Under the pieces are notes generated by a model. The model did not search any database. It was not told the DNA's origin and was given only the letters and a program-made list of their open reading frames with translations. The translations under genes and the position numbers were made by a program. Below, in pieces: positions 41,795 to 53,600 of a stretch of DNA of 64,000 nt. The number at the start of each line of letters is the position of its first letter. The first letter of the stretch is position 1. The stretch is taken from the NCBI RefSeq assembly GCF_032854445.1, contig NC_088300.1, positions 56,642,984-56,706,983 of the forward strand, read 5' to 3'. Source of the DNA: Liolophura sinensis. Lineage: Eukaryota > Mollusca > Polyplacophora > Chitonida > Chitonidae.

Positions 41795-44700
41795 ATTAAA
41801 GACAAGTATTCAGATAAAGCCCTGACATGTTGTGGGAGGCCAATGTATTCTAACTGGACGGGCATATCAGTCTCCAAATTAATAAATAAAGAAAGGAATA
41901 AACAATTACTGACAAGGTGGGTCTATATCACCACAAACAATACATTTAAATTACCAATCCCTATATACAACATTTCAGAGGAAGGCGATAAACAGGCCTT
42001 TGTCGGATATACCATTGGTATTGAATGAATGTATTTGTGTGTGATAATGTCCAGTATACATGTGTAGTTTTGGATTGATGTTGTGTTCATAGGAGTGTGA
42101 CGAATACATCAAGAAGACAGAGGAAATGGGATACGAAAAGGCTTTATTGAACACTGGAGGAGACACGTAGGTTTGGAGATCTACATTAGTAAATGCCCAT
42201 TTATACATTTATATGTAATATTTTTACTCTTTTGCATTGCCAAGTATTTTTTGGACGAGCAAACTGTTATTATGAAGCTGTTATTACACACTTTAGTCGA
42301 TCTAAACTTCAAACCGTTTGAACTTCATATCTATATATTGGGGCCAGTGCACACTTTGCTAGTGCTGTATCCTGCTGCGCTTGATGTAATCTTACATTTA
42401 CGTGTATATATACGATGACTGGAGTCGTTAGTGGTTGTGGGATTCCGTAAAGTGAGGTCTATACAATGGACACCACTATAGCATTTATTTCCGTCGGATC
42501 AGAACTGCGTGGTTTCACCTCGGACAGCTGTGAAGCATTATGTCACGATTACTGGTACGTAACTTAATAAATTAAGAATACATCGAAAGTAGCTCTAAAA
42601 AGACTACGGTTATGTAAGAATCTGTTTCGTGTAGTTCTACATGGGAATCTGTATTATATATCGGTCTTATCAAACTTGATACGCTTACCTTAGATAACGT
42701 ATGAGTTTTATTGTAGCGCCATGTACTTTGATTCTGGTATTATGATAAGCTGGGGTTTTTGACAGTGCATAGAATTTACTTTATTGTATTGTACATATAC
42801 ATAGCCAAATGCTGCGCACGGATGTACGAAACAGCTACAGATGCATTTGGGACTCTGTGGAAGAAGGGAAGAAATTGTGGCAGAGGATACAAGCTTACAT
42901 CCCCGTAGACTATACCCCTGGCTGGCAGCCCGTGGGGTTGAATGAAAGGTACATGTGTGTTTCAACACAAACGTTGGAATGCGGTATAACAAAGCATTTC
43001 ATGATATTAGAGTATGTTAATGAAAGTAGAATATTTGGGTACCAATTACAATAGATCGAGGAGGAGATTATCTTCATAGCACCACGTACTTACACCCTGT
43101 CCGTTCAGATGTGACCCTTGCATGGCGGCACCATACTCTCCATTATGCAGATGTTTGATTTGATTTATTTGATTGGTGTTTTCCGCCGTACTCAAGAATA
43201 TTTCACTTATACGATGATGTTTGATTGACTATTGCCTAACGCTATACTCTTTGAAGCAAGCTGCGATCTATTCGCTAGGACACACGAGGTACGAGTTTAA
43301 ATCCTGCCTTGAACGGGGAATTAGCAGATTCTTTGGCTAACACAGTCGTTAATTGGGCCACGGTGACAATAAGCGGTTCTTCGGCACAAGTGCATGTGGG
43401 CCGTTTGCGTTTTTGACGAATACTATAGCCTTCCACCAATATGGTGTGCATATTTGTATGTCACATATGGGAGAGTTCGTTAGTAAGTTGCTCAAAGTCA
43501 GGGGTTTACGACGGTCATTTCTCTACCCACACAACTGTGCGCCATCATCTTACTCGCAAATTTTTGAGTTAAACAACAGTCACATAAATAGCGCCATATT
43601 CTCGGCAATTTTTCGTTTATACTACGTGGTAGTCAGGAAACCAGAATGGCCAAGGCAAACCACCTACCTTTAGCAAGTTATTGACGAACTTACCCACGTG
43701 TGACGTACAGATATGCACAGCATATTGCTGGTTACTACGCAAATTGCCATATGAGTGTCATCGAATCTCACCAAGGCCTAACAGTCAAAGCGAGGGAATC
43801 CAAAAGTTCCTGCTGAAGGCAAGGATCGAACCAGCAACCAAACTCACCTTGTCATTCAAAGACAAGCGTTTTATTTATTTATTTGATTGGTGTTTTACGC
43901 CGTACTCAAGAATATTTCACTTATACGACGGCGGCCAGCATTATGGTGGGTGGAAACCGGGCACAGCCCGGGGGAAACCCACGACCATCCGCAGGTTGCT
44001 GGCAGACCTTCCCACTTACGGCCATAGAGGAAGCCAGCATAAGCTGGACTTGAACTCACAGCGACCGCATTGGTGAGAGGCTCCTGGGTCATTACGCTGC
44101 GCTAGCGCGCTAACCGACTGAGCCACGGAGGCCCCACAAGCGTTTTAAACTGCTCGGTTCCAAAAACCATTGATATACTGGCCCTAAACAATGAATAGTT
44201 TTACATTCCATTTACAACATAGACTGTACATAAATTTTATCTTTTTCCTTTTTGTCTTCCATGCAGTGGTATTTATTTACTGCCATGCATCCTAAATCTT
44301 TTTATATACAGATTGAGATTTTTGCGCTATGATCCGGGAGAGTACTTCAAGCCTCATTACGATGGTAGCTACCAACGAAAAAATGGAGAGAAAAGCTTTA
44401 TCACCATACAGTTGTATCTCAATGAGGTATTAACTTTCATTATTATCACATAATTCCTAATTATATGTTTAATGGAATTTTACACGCATTTTGTTTGACA
44501 GATCAAAGTCAGGACATATATATACATGTGGATTGCATGTAATTACTCTTACACTAAATCGCTTTGTATGTCAGAGTTTATAAATTAAAATACCTGTGGT
44601 TATATGAAGTAATTGCATGTTTTTCTGCTTCAGGGTTTTGAAGGTGGCAACACGACCTTCCTGAGTCGCTTTGGGGAAGGGCACAACGCTATTCCTGTGG

Positions 44701-47463
44701 TTCCCAGAACAGGTTAGTGTATGAAATATGCTTTCCCTTTTACAGTCAGTGCGAAATGTTGTGTCAGCCCTTTTCGTCCCAGTGGCGGATCGGAGCACGG
44801 TTGAAATATGTGAATATCGGGGGCTTTCGTGGACGAGAGATAATGGCTTGCCAGCGCGGCACATTAGCTCAGGAGCCTCTCACCAGTGCGGTCACTGTGA
44901 GTTCAAGACCAGCTCATGCTGGCTTCCTCGCCGGTCGTAGGCCTTCCAGAAATCTGTGGATGGTAGCAGATTTCCCCAGTGCCGGGTTTCTTCACACCAT
45001 ATCATGCTGGCGGCCGTCATACAAGTGAAATATTGTTGAGTATTGCGTAACGAACCAATCAGATAATTAAATAAAATATAGTGAATTAACTAGTTTTTAG
45101 GCATTATTGATCAATGTATGAAAATTACAGTTAGTTTTATTTGTTGAAGGGATCAGGAGATCTGTGGGTGAAAAAAAGGGAATATGCACAACTGCACACC
45201 CTAAATGGGATTCGATCGTGGGGAAATGAGCCAGAATAGTCAATAATGCTTTTAACATTTACGTCATATGTACACAATTTAGTATTTTTGTACTTTTTGC
45301 GTTTTGGTCCATTGTGGTCTCTATGTTCAAATTGGATGTTAAACAGCGTAAAAAGAACATCTTTGGCGTATATATAATGTGACATTTACCTGTTCTCAGT
45401 CAAGCTATATTTTTTGAGCGGTCCTGCATTTATACTTAATTGTTTGTTGTTATACCAACGTGTTCGCATAGAAAGTGTGTGTGTTGGGGGGGGGATTTTC
45501 CTTTTCTACACCATATTCGTTGTAGAACAAAACCTCACAGGTAATATTTCCCTATATTTTATTGTAACTATTAATGTATCTGTAGGGAATTTAAATATTT
45601 AGGTCATATTTTGAATTTAAACCCATGTGGAAATCATAGAAGCGCCGTTTAATCCGGATGGAAGGATGCATTGTGATCTTACATTGTACCTTCGGAATCC
45701 GGAAGATATTCTTTCTTCAGCTCTATATAAGCCTCCCGAAACTGTGTTATACCGGGACCAGGTGTTCGAAAGTGTACTAGCTAATACTGGTATTGAGTCA
45801 TATTTTATATTTAAAATTTTAGCCAAATTCAGCAGGCAATGCAAATGTCCAAAGACAGAGTCACCAGCAGCAGTTTTAATTCATATTTCATATACTTGTA
45901 CACAATTTGTTTTAGGCTAAGTACAAAATTGAAGACTTTGCTTAATGTTAAATCTGGTATTAAATCTTGAACAGTTTCTGAACACCCGGGTCCAGTTGTC
46001 AAAGAACAGTGCTATCCCATAATGACCAAACCCCTCTTCACTACGAAAGTGAACACTGTACTTGGGCTCACGCAGGTCATTAATCCTTGTAATCTTAGAC
46101 ACGGACCATGGGAGACACCCAATCACTCCTCGTCGTGACATCATATGACTGTTAGGTACGACGTAAGCATAAATTTTGAATGAAGTCATAAATATCTTTG
46201 TGGAATGGACCCGTGAATGTGTATATAGTTGGCGATGAGATGTGGTTGCTTAGCAGCACTTTAATTGGTTGAATTGATGATGGTAACTGTGAAATTAACT
46301 TCAAAATATAAATTAAAAAAAAAAATAAAAAAGGGAACACATAAGAACTTAAGCCGAATTCGTTTCCTGCTTCCCTCAGACGTGACGAAGGACTTTGGGC
46401 TAAGCCCAGTGTTTTCTTTCTGAAATGGGCTACATACAGTTGCTGGCGAGCTATCTTTAGACCTGAAACTTTTGGTAGGGCGAGCCCGAGGAGAAGAAAT
46501 GTGATACGTAGACCATAAATCCTTTAATGTATAGCTGCTAAATAGGGCGTAAACTGAATAATGCCATTTGCATAAGTGCCTGGTTTAGACTATTTTTTTC
46601 TCTAATTTTTTCTTGCGAGATAAGAGAGAAGGTATGCATATGCTACGTTTGACACGCTTGTCTCTGGCTGAGGATACCAATACGCGCCACAGTTCAAGGT
46701 CATGGTCGCCGCTGTACTTCCTTGTCGCTGATCTAAACCGAAATCTAAAACTTCAGTTTTTTTTTTGTTTTTTGGTGTGTTGTTTTTTCTGGGTTTTTTT
46801 TTTCAGATAAATGTCTAAGAATCTTTTCAGTGCATGTCCTATATATTAACTAGAGCATATCGGTGCCTATTATCTTGGACGATCAAGACATATATATGTA
46901 TATAAATGGCTGAAATCAGAAAGGTATAGAAGGCACTCAATATGAATACAGAGTTGCTGATGAACTGCTTTTGGACTGAGTGCTTGGGGTTTAACCTCGT
47001 ACTTAACAATTTTTCAGTCATATGTGCCCACTTGATGCAGGGCGGATTTCCCCCGCTGTTTTATCTAGTGCTGCTTCACTGGGACGCCTTACCGATGGCA
47101 AGTAAGCCGCATCTCCCGAGCCATTATACTGATACGGGTCAACCAGTCGTTGTACTACCAGTCATTCCTCTTTTAAAGTCTTAGGTGTGATTCGACCCAG
47201 GATTGACACTGGGTCTGTCGCTCCCGACGCTCTACCAACTGAGCTATTGGGACCCGTGTTTCAACTGCTTTTAATCCATCACCAATAGCTGCCATAAACC
47301 ATGAAGCGTTCTGATTCCATGCCGTTTTGTTTCCTCGTTTTGCACAGGTAGCGTTTTGATCTTCAAACATCACATACTCCACGAGGGTTCCATTCTGGTG
47401 AAGGGAAGGAAATACTCCATGAGGTCAGACATCATGTTTGAAAGACTGCCTGATGATTCCTGA
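41516..47463 (+). CDS. 2-oxoglutarate/Fe(II) oxygenase, prolyl-4-hydroxylase-like, copy A
   Basis: Member of the 2OG-Fe(II) dioxygenase superfamily, closest in motif layout to the P4H alpha-subunit catalytic domain. Such enzymes hydroxylate a substrate using O2, 2-oxoglutarate and Fe(II); the substrate here is unknown. Exons are 41516-41720 (ATG 41550), 42093-42166, 42805-42948, 44312-44426, 44634-44712 and 47348-47463, giving 232 aa. Iron ligands are His145 and Asp147 (KPHYDG) and His206 (LHEGS). Lys216, ten residues after the distal His, fits the 2OG carboxylate contact. LRFLRYDPGEYF and GFEGGNTTFL are typical flanking strands. No signal peptide or ER-retention tail is seen, so it is probably cytosolic or nuclear, unlike collagen P4H. 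The ATG matches that of copy B; an upstream in-frame start at 41496 would require reading through the acceptor. A paralogue lies 9.1 kb downstream. Intron 1 starts with a long AT microsatellite, and intron 3 carries an antisense SINE. Confidence 0.9.
41721..41792. repeat. (TA)n microsatellite starting at a splice donor
   Basis: About 70 bases of alternating A and T begin in the donor sequence of oxygenase A exon 1 (ACAG|GTAATATATA). A one-base phase shift interrupts the tract around 41744. Confidence 0.95.
43155..43218 (-). mobile_element. V-domain SINE tail fragment
   Basis: TTTATTTGATTGGTGTTTTC and CTCAAGAATATTTCACTTAT are the reverse complement of the SINE end. It lies in intron 3 of oxygenase A. 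Confidence 0.85.
43285..43595 (+). mobile_element. SINE family 3, diverged copy
   Basis: A B-box-like ACGAGTTTAAATCC near 43,297 is followed by GGTGACAATAAGCGGTTC, then AGTCAGGGGTTTACGACGG, TGTGCGCCATC and AAATTTTTGAGTTAAAC. The last blocks resemble the sequence at 63,908-64,000. Confidence 0.55.
43874..44135 (-). mobile_element. Full-length V-domain SINE with perfect 12-bp target-site duplication
   Basis: The best-preserved copy in the window. Read on the minus strand it has box A (GTGGCTCAGTCGGTTAGCGC), box B (GTGAGTTCAAGTCC), a V-type block (GTGGGTTTCCCCCGGGCTGT) and tail (ATATTCTTGAGTACGGCGTA) ending ATCAAATAAAT. It is flanked by the perfect repeat ACAAGCGTTTTA at 43862-43873 and 44136-44147. 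It is antisense within intron 3 of oxygenase A, 180 bases before the HxD exon. Confidence 0.95.
44817..45073 (+). mobile_element. V-domain SINE, full length, imperfect target-site duplication
   Basis: Has GGCTTTCGTGGACGAG as a degraded head, CTCACCAGTGCGGTCACTGT, GAGTTCAAGACCAGCTC, and a degenerate central block and tail. AATATGTGAAT on the left and AATATAGTGAAT on the right may be the target-site duplication. It lies in the last intron of oxygenase A. Confidence 0.85.
46966..47258 (-). mobile_element. SINE family 2, copy 2, with tRNA-like head
   Basis: Read on the minus strand: a tRNA-like head with box A TAGCTCAGTTGGTAGAGC and box-B-like GGGTCGAATC, a body matching 12,180-12,405, and the tail AAATTGTTAAGTACGAGGTT. 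It lies in the last intron of oxygenase A. The head looks like a tRNA gene, but the T-arm and acceptor stems do not close. Confidence 0.82.
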
Positions 47464-47689
47464 ACCAAAAGGCTGCGATTGACCGTATACTGTGCTACAA
47501 GTTTTGATAACGCTTGTTCTGTTATGTCTTCTTTATTATTGGCTATGAAACCATAGTTGTATTATTTCGAAACTGTGTTTGCTCCATAAGATAAACTGTT
47601 TGTAGAAAATGTTAAAAAAGAAATTTCCATCTTTTCCCTCGCCTCTGTACAAGACAGTTAATTATTGCCACATATACTCTATATTTTTT

Positions 47690-47695
47690 AATAAA
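47690..47695 (+). terminator. Polyadenylation signal of oxygenase copy A
   Basis: AATAAA lies 227 bases after the stop codon at 47461-47463 and is followed by AGGTTTGG and TTTGTGTC, a plausible downstream GU-rich element. Confidence 0.6.
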
Positions 47696-48001
47696 GGTTT
47701 GGATATATACGAACTACAGGAGTCTAGTGATGCTTTCTTTGTGTCCCATGTTCAACTGTTTAATAATATTAACTTCCTTTAAAAGCGACAGTGGCGGCTG
47801 AATTGGTTAAATATGGCAAAGCCATCGCACGATTCTACTATCCACCCGAAACTACGAAACCGCTCAAGGTATATCGATGTATACTCTCCAAACATGTGTA
47901 TTTGGCTTATTCCTGGTTACAGTCCACATGCACTGGCGACTACATGCACGTGTGCATGGCGACCACTGCCACAAACGTTGTCGCCGATATTATTAGTCAC
48001 G

Positions 48002-48190
48002 TGGTTACTCACTGATCGGAAACGGAAATATATGGTGTCAGTAAACCTCATATTGGGAAAGGCGTCAGTCTCACGATAGGGTACTAAAATATCTGGTGTC
48101 AGTAATCCTCACGTTGACGCAAGGCGTTGATATGAGGATTACTGACACCATATGTTTCCGCATCCTATCATTGAGTTCACTGAGTAACCA
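48002..48190. repeat. Compound inverted repeat (hairpin)
   Basis: Outer arms: TGGTTACTCACTGA, CGGAAAC and ATATGGTGTCAGTAAACCTC on the left pair with the complement at about 48,127-48,190. A second, inner hairpin sits at 48,094-48,150 with TGGTGTCAGTAATCCTCA facing TGAGGATTACTGACACCA across a short loop. The unit GGTGTCAGTAA occurs twice direct and once inverted. Confidence 0.85.
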
Positions 48191-48611
48191 TCATGTAACG
48201 AATTTATCCTGCAAAGACCCGTTCAGCCATATGGCCATTGTATTCACAACTCAACAAATGGAGATAACCTACTCAGCAGGCACATTTGACGTCGCCCGCA
48301 GGATTCGAGAATATGTCTGTACCCCCGTGACTGTGGTTGTCCAAACGGAGAAAGAAGAGCGGAGTATTTTGTCTGATACGGGATAAGTATTGTAACCAAG
48401 CCTGTTTAGCCCTCACGTGATTGTGTTTTAGGCAATAACAAAAACTTCGAATATCCCGCTCTAAATATCTCTAAAACTGGTTGAATGATTTTCATGGTCT
48501 CGTAGAAGTGTTTGGTGTGCTAGGTGAATATCTACACCTATATAGTGCGTTTCTTGTTTAAACGGGTCTTTTTTTGGGATTAGACGCATCATCGAAACTT
48601 TTTGCTGTGAA

Positions 48612-48735
48612 CGTGAGAAGGTCTGCTAGCAACCTGCGAATGGGCGTGGGTTTCCCTGGGCTCTCTCCGGTTTCTTCCCACTATTATGCTAGTCACCATC
48701 TCATAAGTGAAATAATGTTAAGTACCGTACCTTAT
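48612..48735 (+). mobile_element. 5'-truncated V-domain SINE
   Basis: GAAGGTCTGCTAGCAACCTG, GCGTGGGTTTCCCTGGGC and ATAAGTGAAATAATGTTAAG match the second half of the element. Confidence 0.8.
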
Positions 48736-48777
48736 GCCTTATATACTGTTAAAGTTTGACTGTTTCGGAAGAAAAAA

Positions 48778-49670
48778 GCTAAAATCGGTAATAAAGATAT
48801 TTCAGTTAAATTTTACATTTTTGAAATTAGACTATAACTTAATGCTCCATTAAGAAACCTAACCGCCAGCTTGTATACGTAAGCACAACAGTCTGGAGCA
48901 CAACATTTATCACCAACAATCTAAATCACTTCATAAGTCAATAAATAAATTACTAAATCAATCAATAAATAATAACACAGTTTCAGGTGCCAAACTCTAA
49001 CGTATGATATATTGTACACCGGTCCTTTAACCATACAATTGCTGTCGTATTTTTGGTATGAGCTCTTATATTATGTGTGACAGCCATACAAATTTTCACG
49101 CGCAGACCGAACTCGGTATACGTATACCGCTTACTGGTAGAAAGGAAGTAATTCTCGAAGAGCTTCATAATTTTACGAGCATGAAAATCTCGCAAACAGT
49201 GGAGATGACGGAAGCTCAGTCAGGATGCACAAACCTCTGTTTATATTATGCACATACAGACAGAAGAATTGTGGTGTGGCGTCATAATCACCTGAAAGAT
49301 GACGATACGGTTGAAGTACTAGCTGCCATTATGGCGCTTAACTCTAATCCTCCTTTCATTCTCAAGAATATCATTTCTCAAATCTAAAACAATTACAGTA
49401 TGCATAACATGTATATAATTAAAACCCAATTATAGACCGTAAACGTCTGACGAAATATAAAATCTCGAATAAAGATTTTTAGAAAGGTTTTCAGTTACAT
49501 TTTACATTGGACTACAGTTTAATGCCTCCATCCAGAAACTTAAACGCCTTCGTGTTAGTGAAAAACACAACGTTAAACACTAAGCAACTAAATCACATCA
49601 TAAATAAATACAACTTAATGTACAGATACCGAACTGTTAGATACAGTATATCTTATTATGGTATGCATGA
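48778..49670. repeat. Pair of diverged direct duplicates
   Basis: 48,778-49,010 and 49,457-49,660 share, in order, AATAAAGAT-TTTCAG, TTACATTTT, ACT-TAATGC-TCCAT, AGAAAC-TAA-CGCC, ACAAC, CTAAATCAC-TCATAA and ATAAATA. About 450 bases with no recognisable gene separate them. Confidence 0.6.
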
Positions 49671-50664
49671 TCTTTGTAATGGTTGAAAATGAAGTCGCCA
49701 ATGATTCGTTTAGACAAACATAATAATGAGGACCCGCTGGCGGGAGAAATGGATACCCCTTTGCAGTATCTCACAGCGTCCGTGGGCCGATGCCGTATTG
49801 AAACACGTATGTCAAACTAACGGGTTAAAATATTCAATATGGCGATCGACAATCGATACTTGCTCGGATTAGAGCCTCGCCATTCTGACAGATTGACACA
49901 GTATAAACTATAGCTGAGAGCATGCCGGAAATTGCTTTCAGTGTCGATCTGTACGTGAGTGCCCACTATATACCGCTATAATTTATACTTGTGACTAACG
50001 CGCGTCTTCGAGACTCGAGGCATCCCACAATTCCTTCATGTTCAGGTCGACACACAGCTGACAAGGGAAAACTGTAGGCCTACAAATAACACGTGTGAAT
50101 ACGTGAGTATGTAGACACAGATAGATTTACGTCTATATTAAAAAGAACGATCAAAGTTGCTCCACATGCATGTATATACATTGGTATTGTCATGTTCCTA
50201 CACGGCTTCCGATAAGTACATATAAAAACGCGTCTGTGTAATCACAGTAGTATTGACAGTAGCCATATACATGGTTCTAATAACTGTGTATGTTTGATGT
50301 ATTTAGATAAGCCATATGACAGTACCATAATGTCTTCCCAGATTAAGTTTCCCAGATGAACAGATTAAGTGCTTTGGCAAAACAACCCATAATGATGACG
50401 TTAAGCTGTAGGATGGCGAAAGGTTGAGTACTTACAAACGTGATGCAGCAAGCACACTATAGTCACAGGTTATTTTTATCCATTACCTGGTAAACCCTTC
50501 GGACAGTTTCCAAGGTAACCTGCCGTTTTCTGTTCGCTTAAGGATGTCCGTTTCAACCAATTAGAATGCAGTTGGATATCAAAACAATAGGATTTATGCT
50601 CGATAAATAGCTATATCTCACTGTGTCCTTACAGATAGGTCAGATATTTGGTAATATATTTCAG

Positions 50665-53600
50665 ATACAGTTGTCAATCACATGTCAAGGATGTTGTCGA
50701 CCTGTGAGAATGTTTCTCGTGCAGCGGATCTGTTAGAAGACAAGCTACATCTGTGTCCCGGTGACAGGCCTCCCATCGTTAAGACAGACCTCAGCTTACC
50801 CGATGGGCAGAAGAAACTGGCATTTTTCCTAGAAAATGTCATGACAAAACAGGTTGGCCTGTGCATACGTATTCAGTCGAGTGTGACACAATTATCAGTA
50901 TCGATGTTGTTTATATACAACTCAGTAAATACAAACAATAAATGGACCTATCAAATGTCACAACCCCAATTGACCTGCTTTTGGAGTAGGCTGATATCTA
51001 AGAGTATATACACGCTTAAACGAAAATAACAGCACTGAAGTTTATGAAAGCTCTTTGGATAACGTTTATAGCATTAAATAGTTCCTATATGTGGCATTTT
51101 TAATGTTCTTCTTGACTGGTTAACAGGTGTATGCAAGGGAATGTTATTATGGCATTACTGTGTGAATTTGACATTAAATATATAAGAAAATAAAAGGAAT
51201 GTGACATTAGTATAAAAAGATACTCTTTTTTGAGTACGGTTCTCGGCATTAGCTGTGTATACGCACTTCACTGAGAGTCACTGTTGTCAACTTTCATCAT
51301 TGCTCTTACTTTCAAGCTTTATGCCATTAAAAGAGAAAAGAGAATAATTTTTACGACTGGCTTAAAATCCTCTCACATCAAGCTGACGATCTGAACCAGA
51401 GTTGTGTTAATGGCCAATGCTTAGATCAATGTGCAATGCTCTAGATAATTCACTGTTGTAGATTTGTAAAAACAGATCTCAGAAATCAAAAATTGAACAT
51501 GTCAGTGAATTGCCATTTCCGTTTAGGTTATGGTACACATGTCTTTCGCTGTCACTCGGGTCAGGGGGCCCTCCCGTGGCTTATTTCGTTAGCGCGCTAT
51601 TGCATCGTAGTAATTCAGGAGCGTCTCACCATTGTGGTCGCTGTGAGTTCAAGTTCCGCTCATGCTGACTTCCTCTCCGGCCTTAGGTGGGAAGGTCTGT
51701 CAGCAACCTGCGGATGGTCGTGGTTTCCCCACGGCCTCTACCCGGTTTCCTCCCACCATAATGCTTTCCGACGTCGTATAAGTGAATTTTTCTTGAGTAA
51801 GGCGTAACCTCAATAAATACAGTTCTTATACAATGTCCAAATATGTTTCGAAAAGTATCTGGAAATATTTAGCTTCAGGATAGCCAGCAACGCTTTCAAA
51901 CCATGGAACACACTGTATGACAACATCGACAGGGGGTTAAAATGCATGTGAGAGCATTTTTTCAGGATGTGTAATTAAAACTGGCGTACATTTCGTTTTC
52001 AGGAATGCGACGCTTACATCAAAAAGACAGAGAAGATGGGATACAAGCGGGCCTTACTAACTATAGGAAAAGACACGTACGTCTGCATGGGGATACCGTG
52101 TCTACTTTTTTCAGTATTCCATATTTCAATTGATCTTTGTATTTAGCAACGTCTACTTTCTTCAGTGTTCCATATTTCTGTTGACCTATATATTTAGCCA
52201 TGTCTGCTTTTTGCATTATTCAATATTTGTCAAGTTAAAAAAAGAGATAAATATATGAACTGCCGTTTATATCATATGTATTGTATGCTGAGCTTAGAGA
52301 CCATTGTAAAAATGAGTGTATCCCTTGTACATGCAGACAAGTTCTTCGGAAGGACATACGAAACAGCTACCGATGTGTTTGGGACTCCGAGGAGCAGGCA
52401 AACATCTTATGGCAGAGAATTGAACCATACATCCCTACAGACTTTAACAGTCGCTGGAAACCCTTGGGGTTGAATAAAAGGTCCGTTGTCACATTTACAT
52501 CTCTCTCATAGTATCCATTCGCCAGTCAGTCCATCCGACTGTTCGTAGCACTATGTCTTTCATACGTTTTAATGTTTTTGGTGGATAAGCGCACACTAGC
52601 GATGCGGTGAGTGCCATAATTCATGGGCCATGCGTATTTCTGTAGGTATTTACCAGTGTACATGTATTTCCAAGGCCACAGTTGCGTAGAAATCATTTTA
52701 AAATTTCTTGTTGAAGTGAAATAATAAACCAAAAATATAAGAAAGCGTCAGTGCATTATACACTACAGTACAGGTGAAATGAATTCGTCCAAAGATGAAA
52801 ATGAAAATTATACACAGACCCACTAGTTTCACATCACTGAAATTCAACATTATGCAATATGGTCCATAAGCCACGATATTTGGATCATTTCAATGAACAA
52901 TCACACACCCAAAAAGCAAGAAAAATAGTTTTGTAGCCAGCGCTTTCTGGTCCAGTCCCGTCCATCTCCCACCAGAATTCTCCGTTAGAGAAGTCAAATA
53001 TTCCTCTGTATATGGCGTAAAACCAAAATTAAATGGAGAAATATGTTTCATTGATTCCATTGAATCTTATTTTCAGATTACGATTTCTACGCTACGATCC
53101 CGGGGAATACTTCAAACCTCATTATGACGGTTTCTTCGAAGCAGAAAACGGGGACAGAAGCTTCATTACCGCACAGTTATATCTGAATGAGGTAATCACT
53201 ATAGCAACCGCATCGCAAGACGTTTGATGTACATGGTATGCGATCGTCTGTCTTATATGCACTGTTAATTGACATGGATTGTTTACAGATCTATCAGGAA
53301 GAATCAGTGTTAGTTCATGGCTTAGAAGCATTAAAAGTTGGCTTATGAATCTGCATGAATTCCATTCTGTGTTACATGTATAGAATGCATTGTTTATGTA
53401 ATGACGATACAGCGAAGATACACGCATACTCTTATCACCGATCTTGTTCTTCAGGGTTTTGAAGGTGGAAGCACGACTTTCCTGAGCACGTCGGGCAATG
53501 ATTCCCAAGCACGTCCTCTTGTTCCCAGAACAGGTCAGTATCAGTTTATCTTTGTTTCTTCATGGCGTAGCATGATAATTAGCAGAATATATACCATTTG

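Larger units (their letters stand above)
47700..50640. other. Intergenic region between the two oxygenases
   Basis: Contains the compound hairpin, a SINE fragment and the direct duplicates. The promoter and non-coding first exon of copy B must lie here, probably between 49,700 and 50,640, but I could not identify it. Confidence 0.55.

Noticed and set aside
47170-47260. Possible tRNA gene on the minus strand
   Set aside because: Box A is excellent, but the acceptor and T stems do not pair, and the downstream sequence matches a dispersed repeat; it is a SINE head.
47792-47868. Possible 77-base exon with AG/GT borders and an open frame (KYGKAIARFYYPPETTKPLK)
   Set aside because: No recognised family, no partner exon nearby, and it lies 100 bases after the oxygenase A poly(A) signal.
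48096-48386. 96-codon open frame
   Set aside because: Its first part runs through the compound hairpin, no motif is recognised, and there is no splice support.
49058-49387. 109-codon ATG open frame
   Set aside because: No recognisable domain and no clear splice sites; kept only as an observation within the flanking duplicates.
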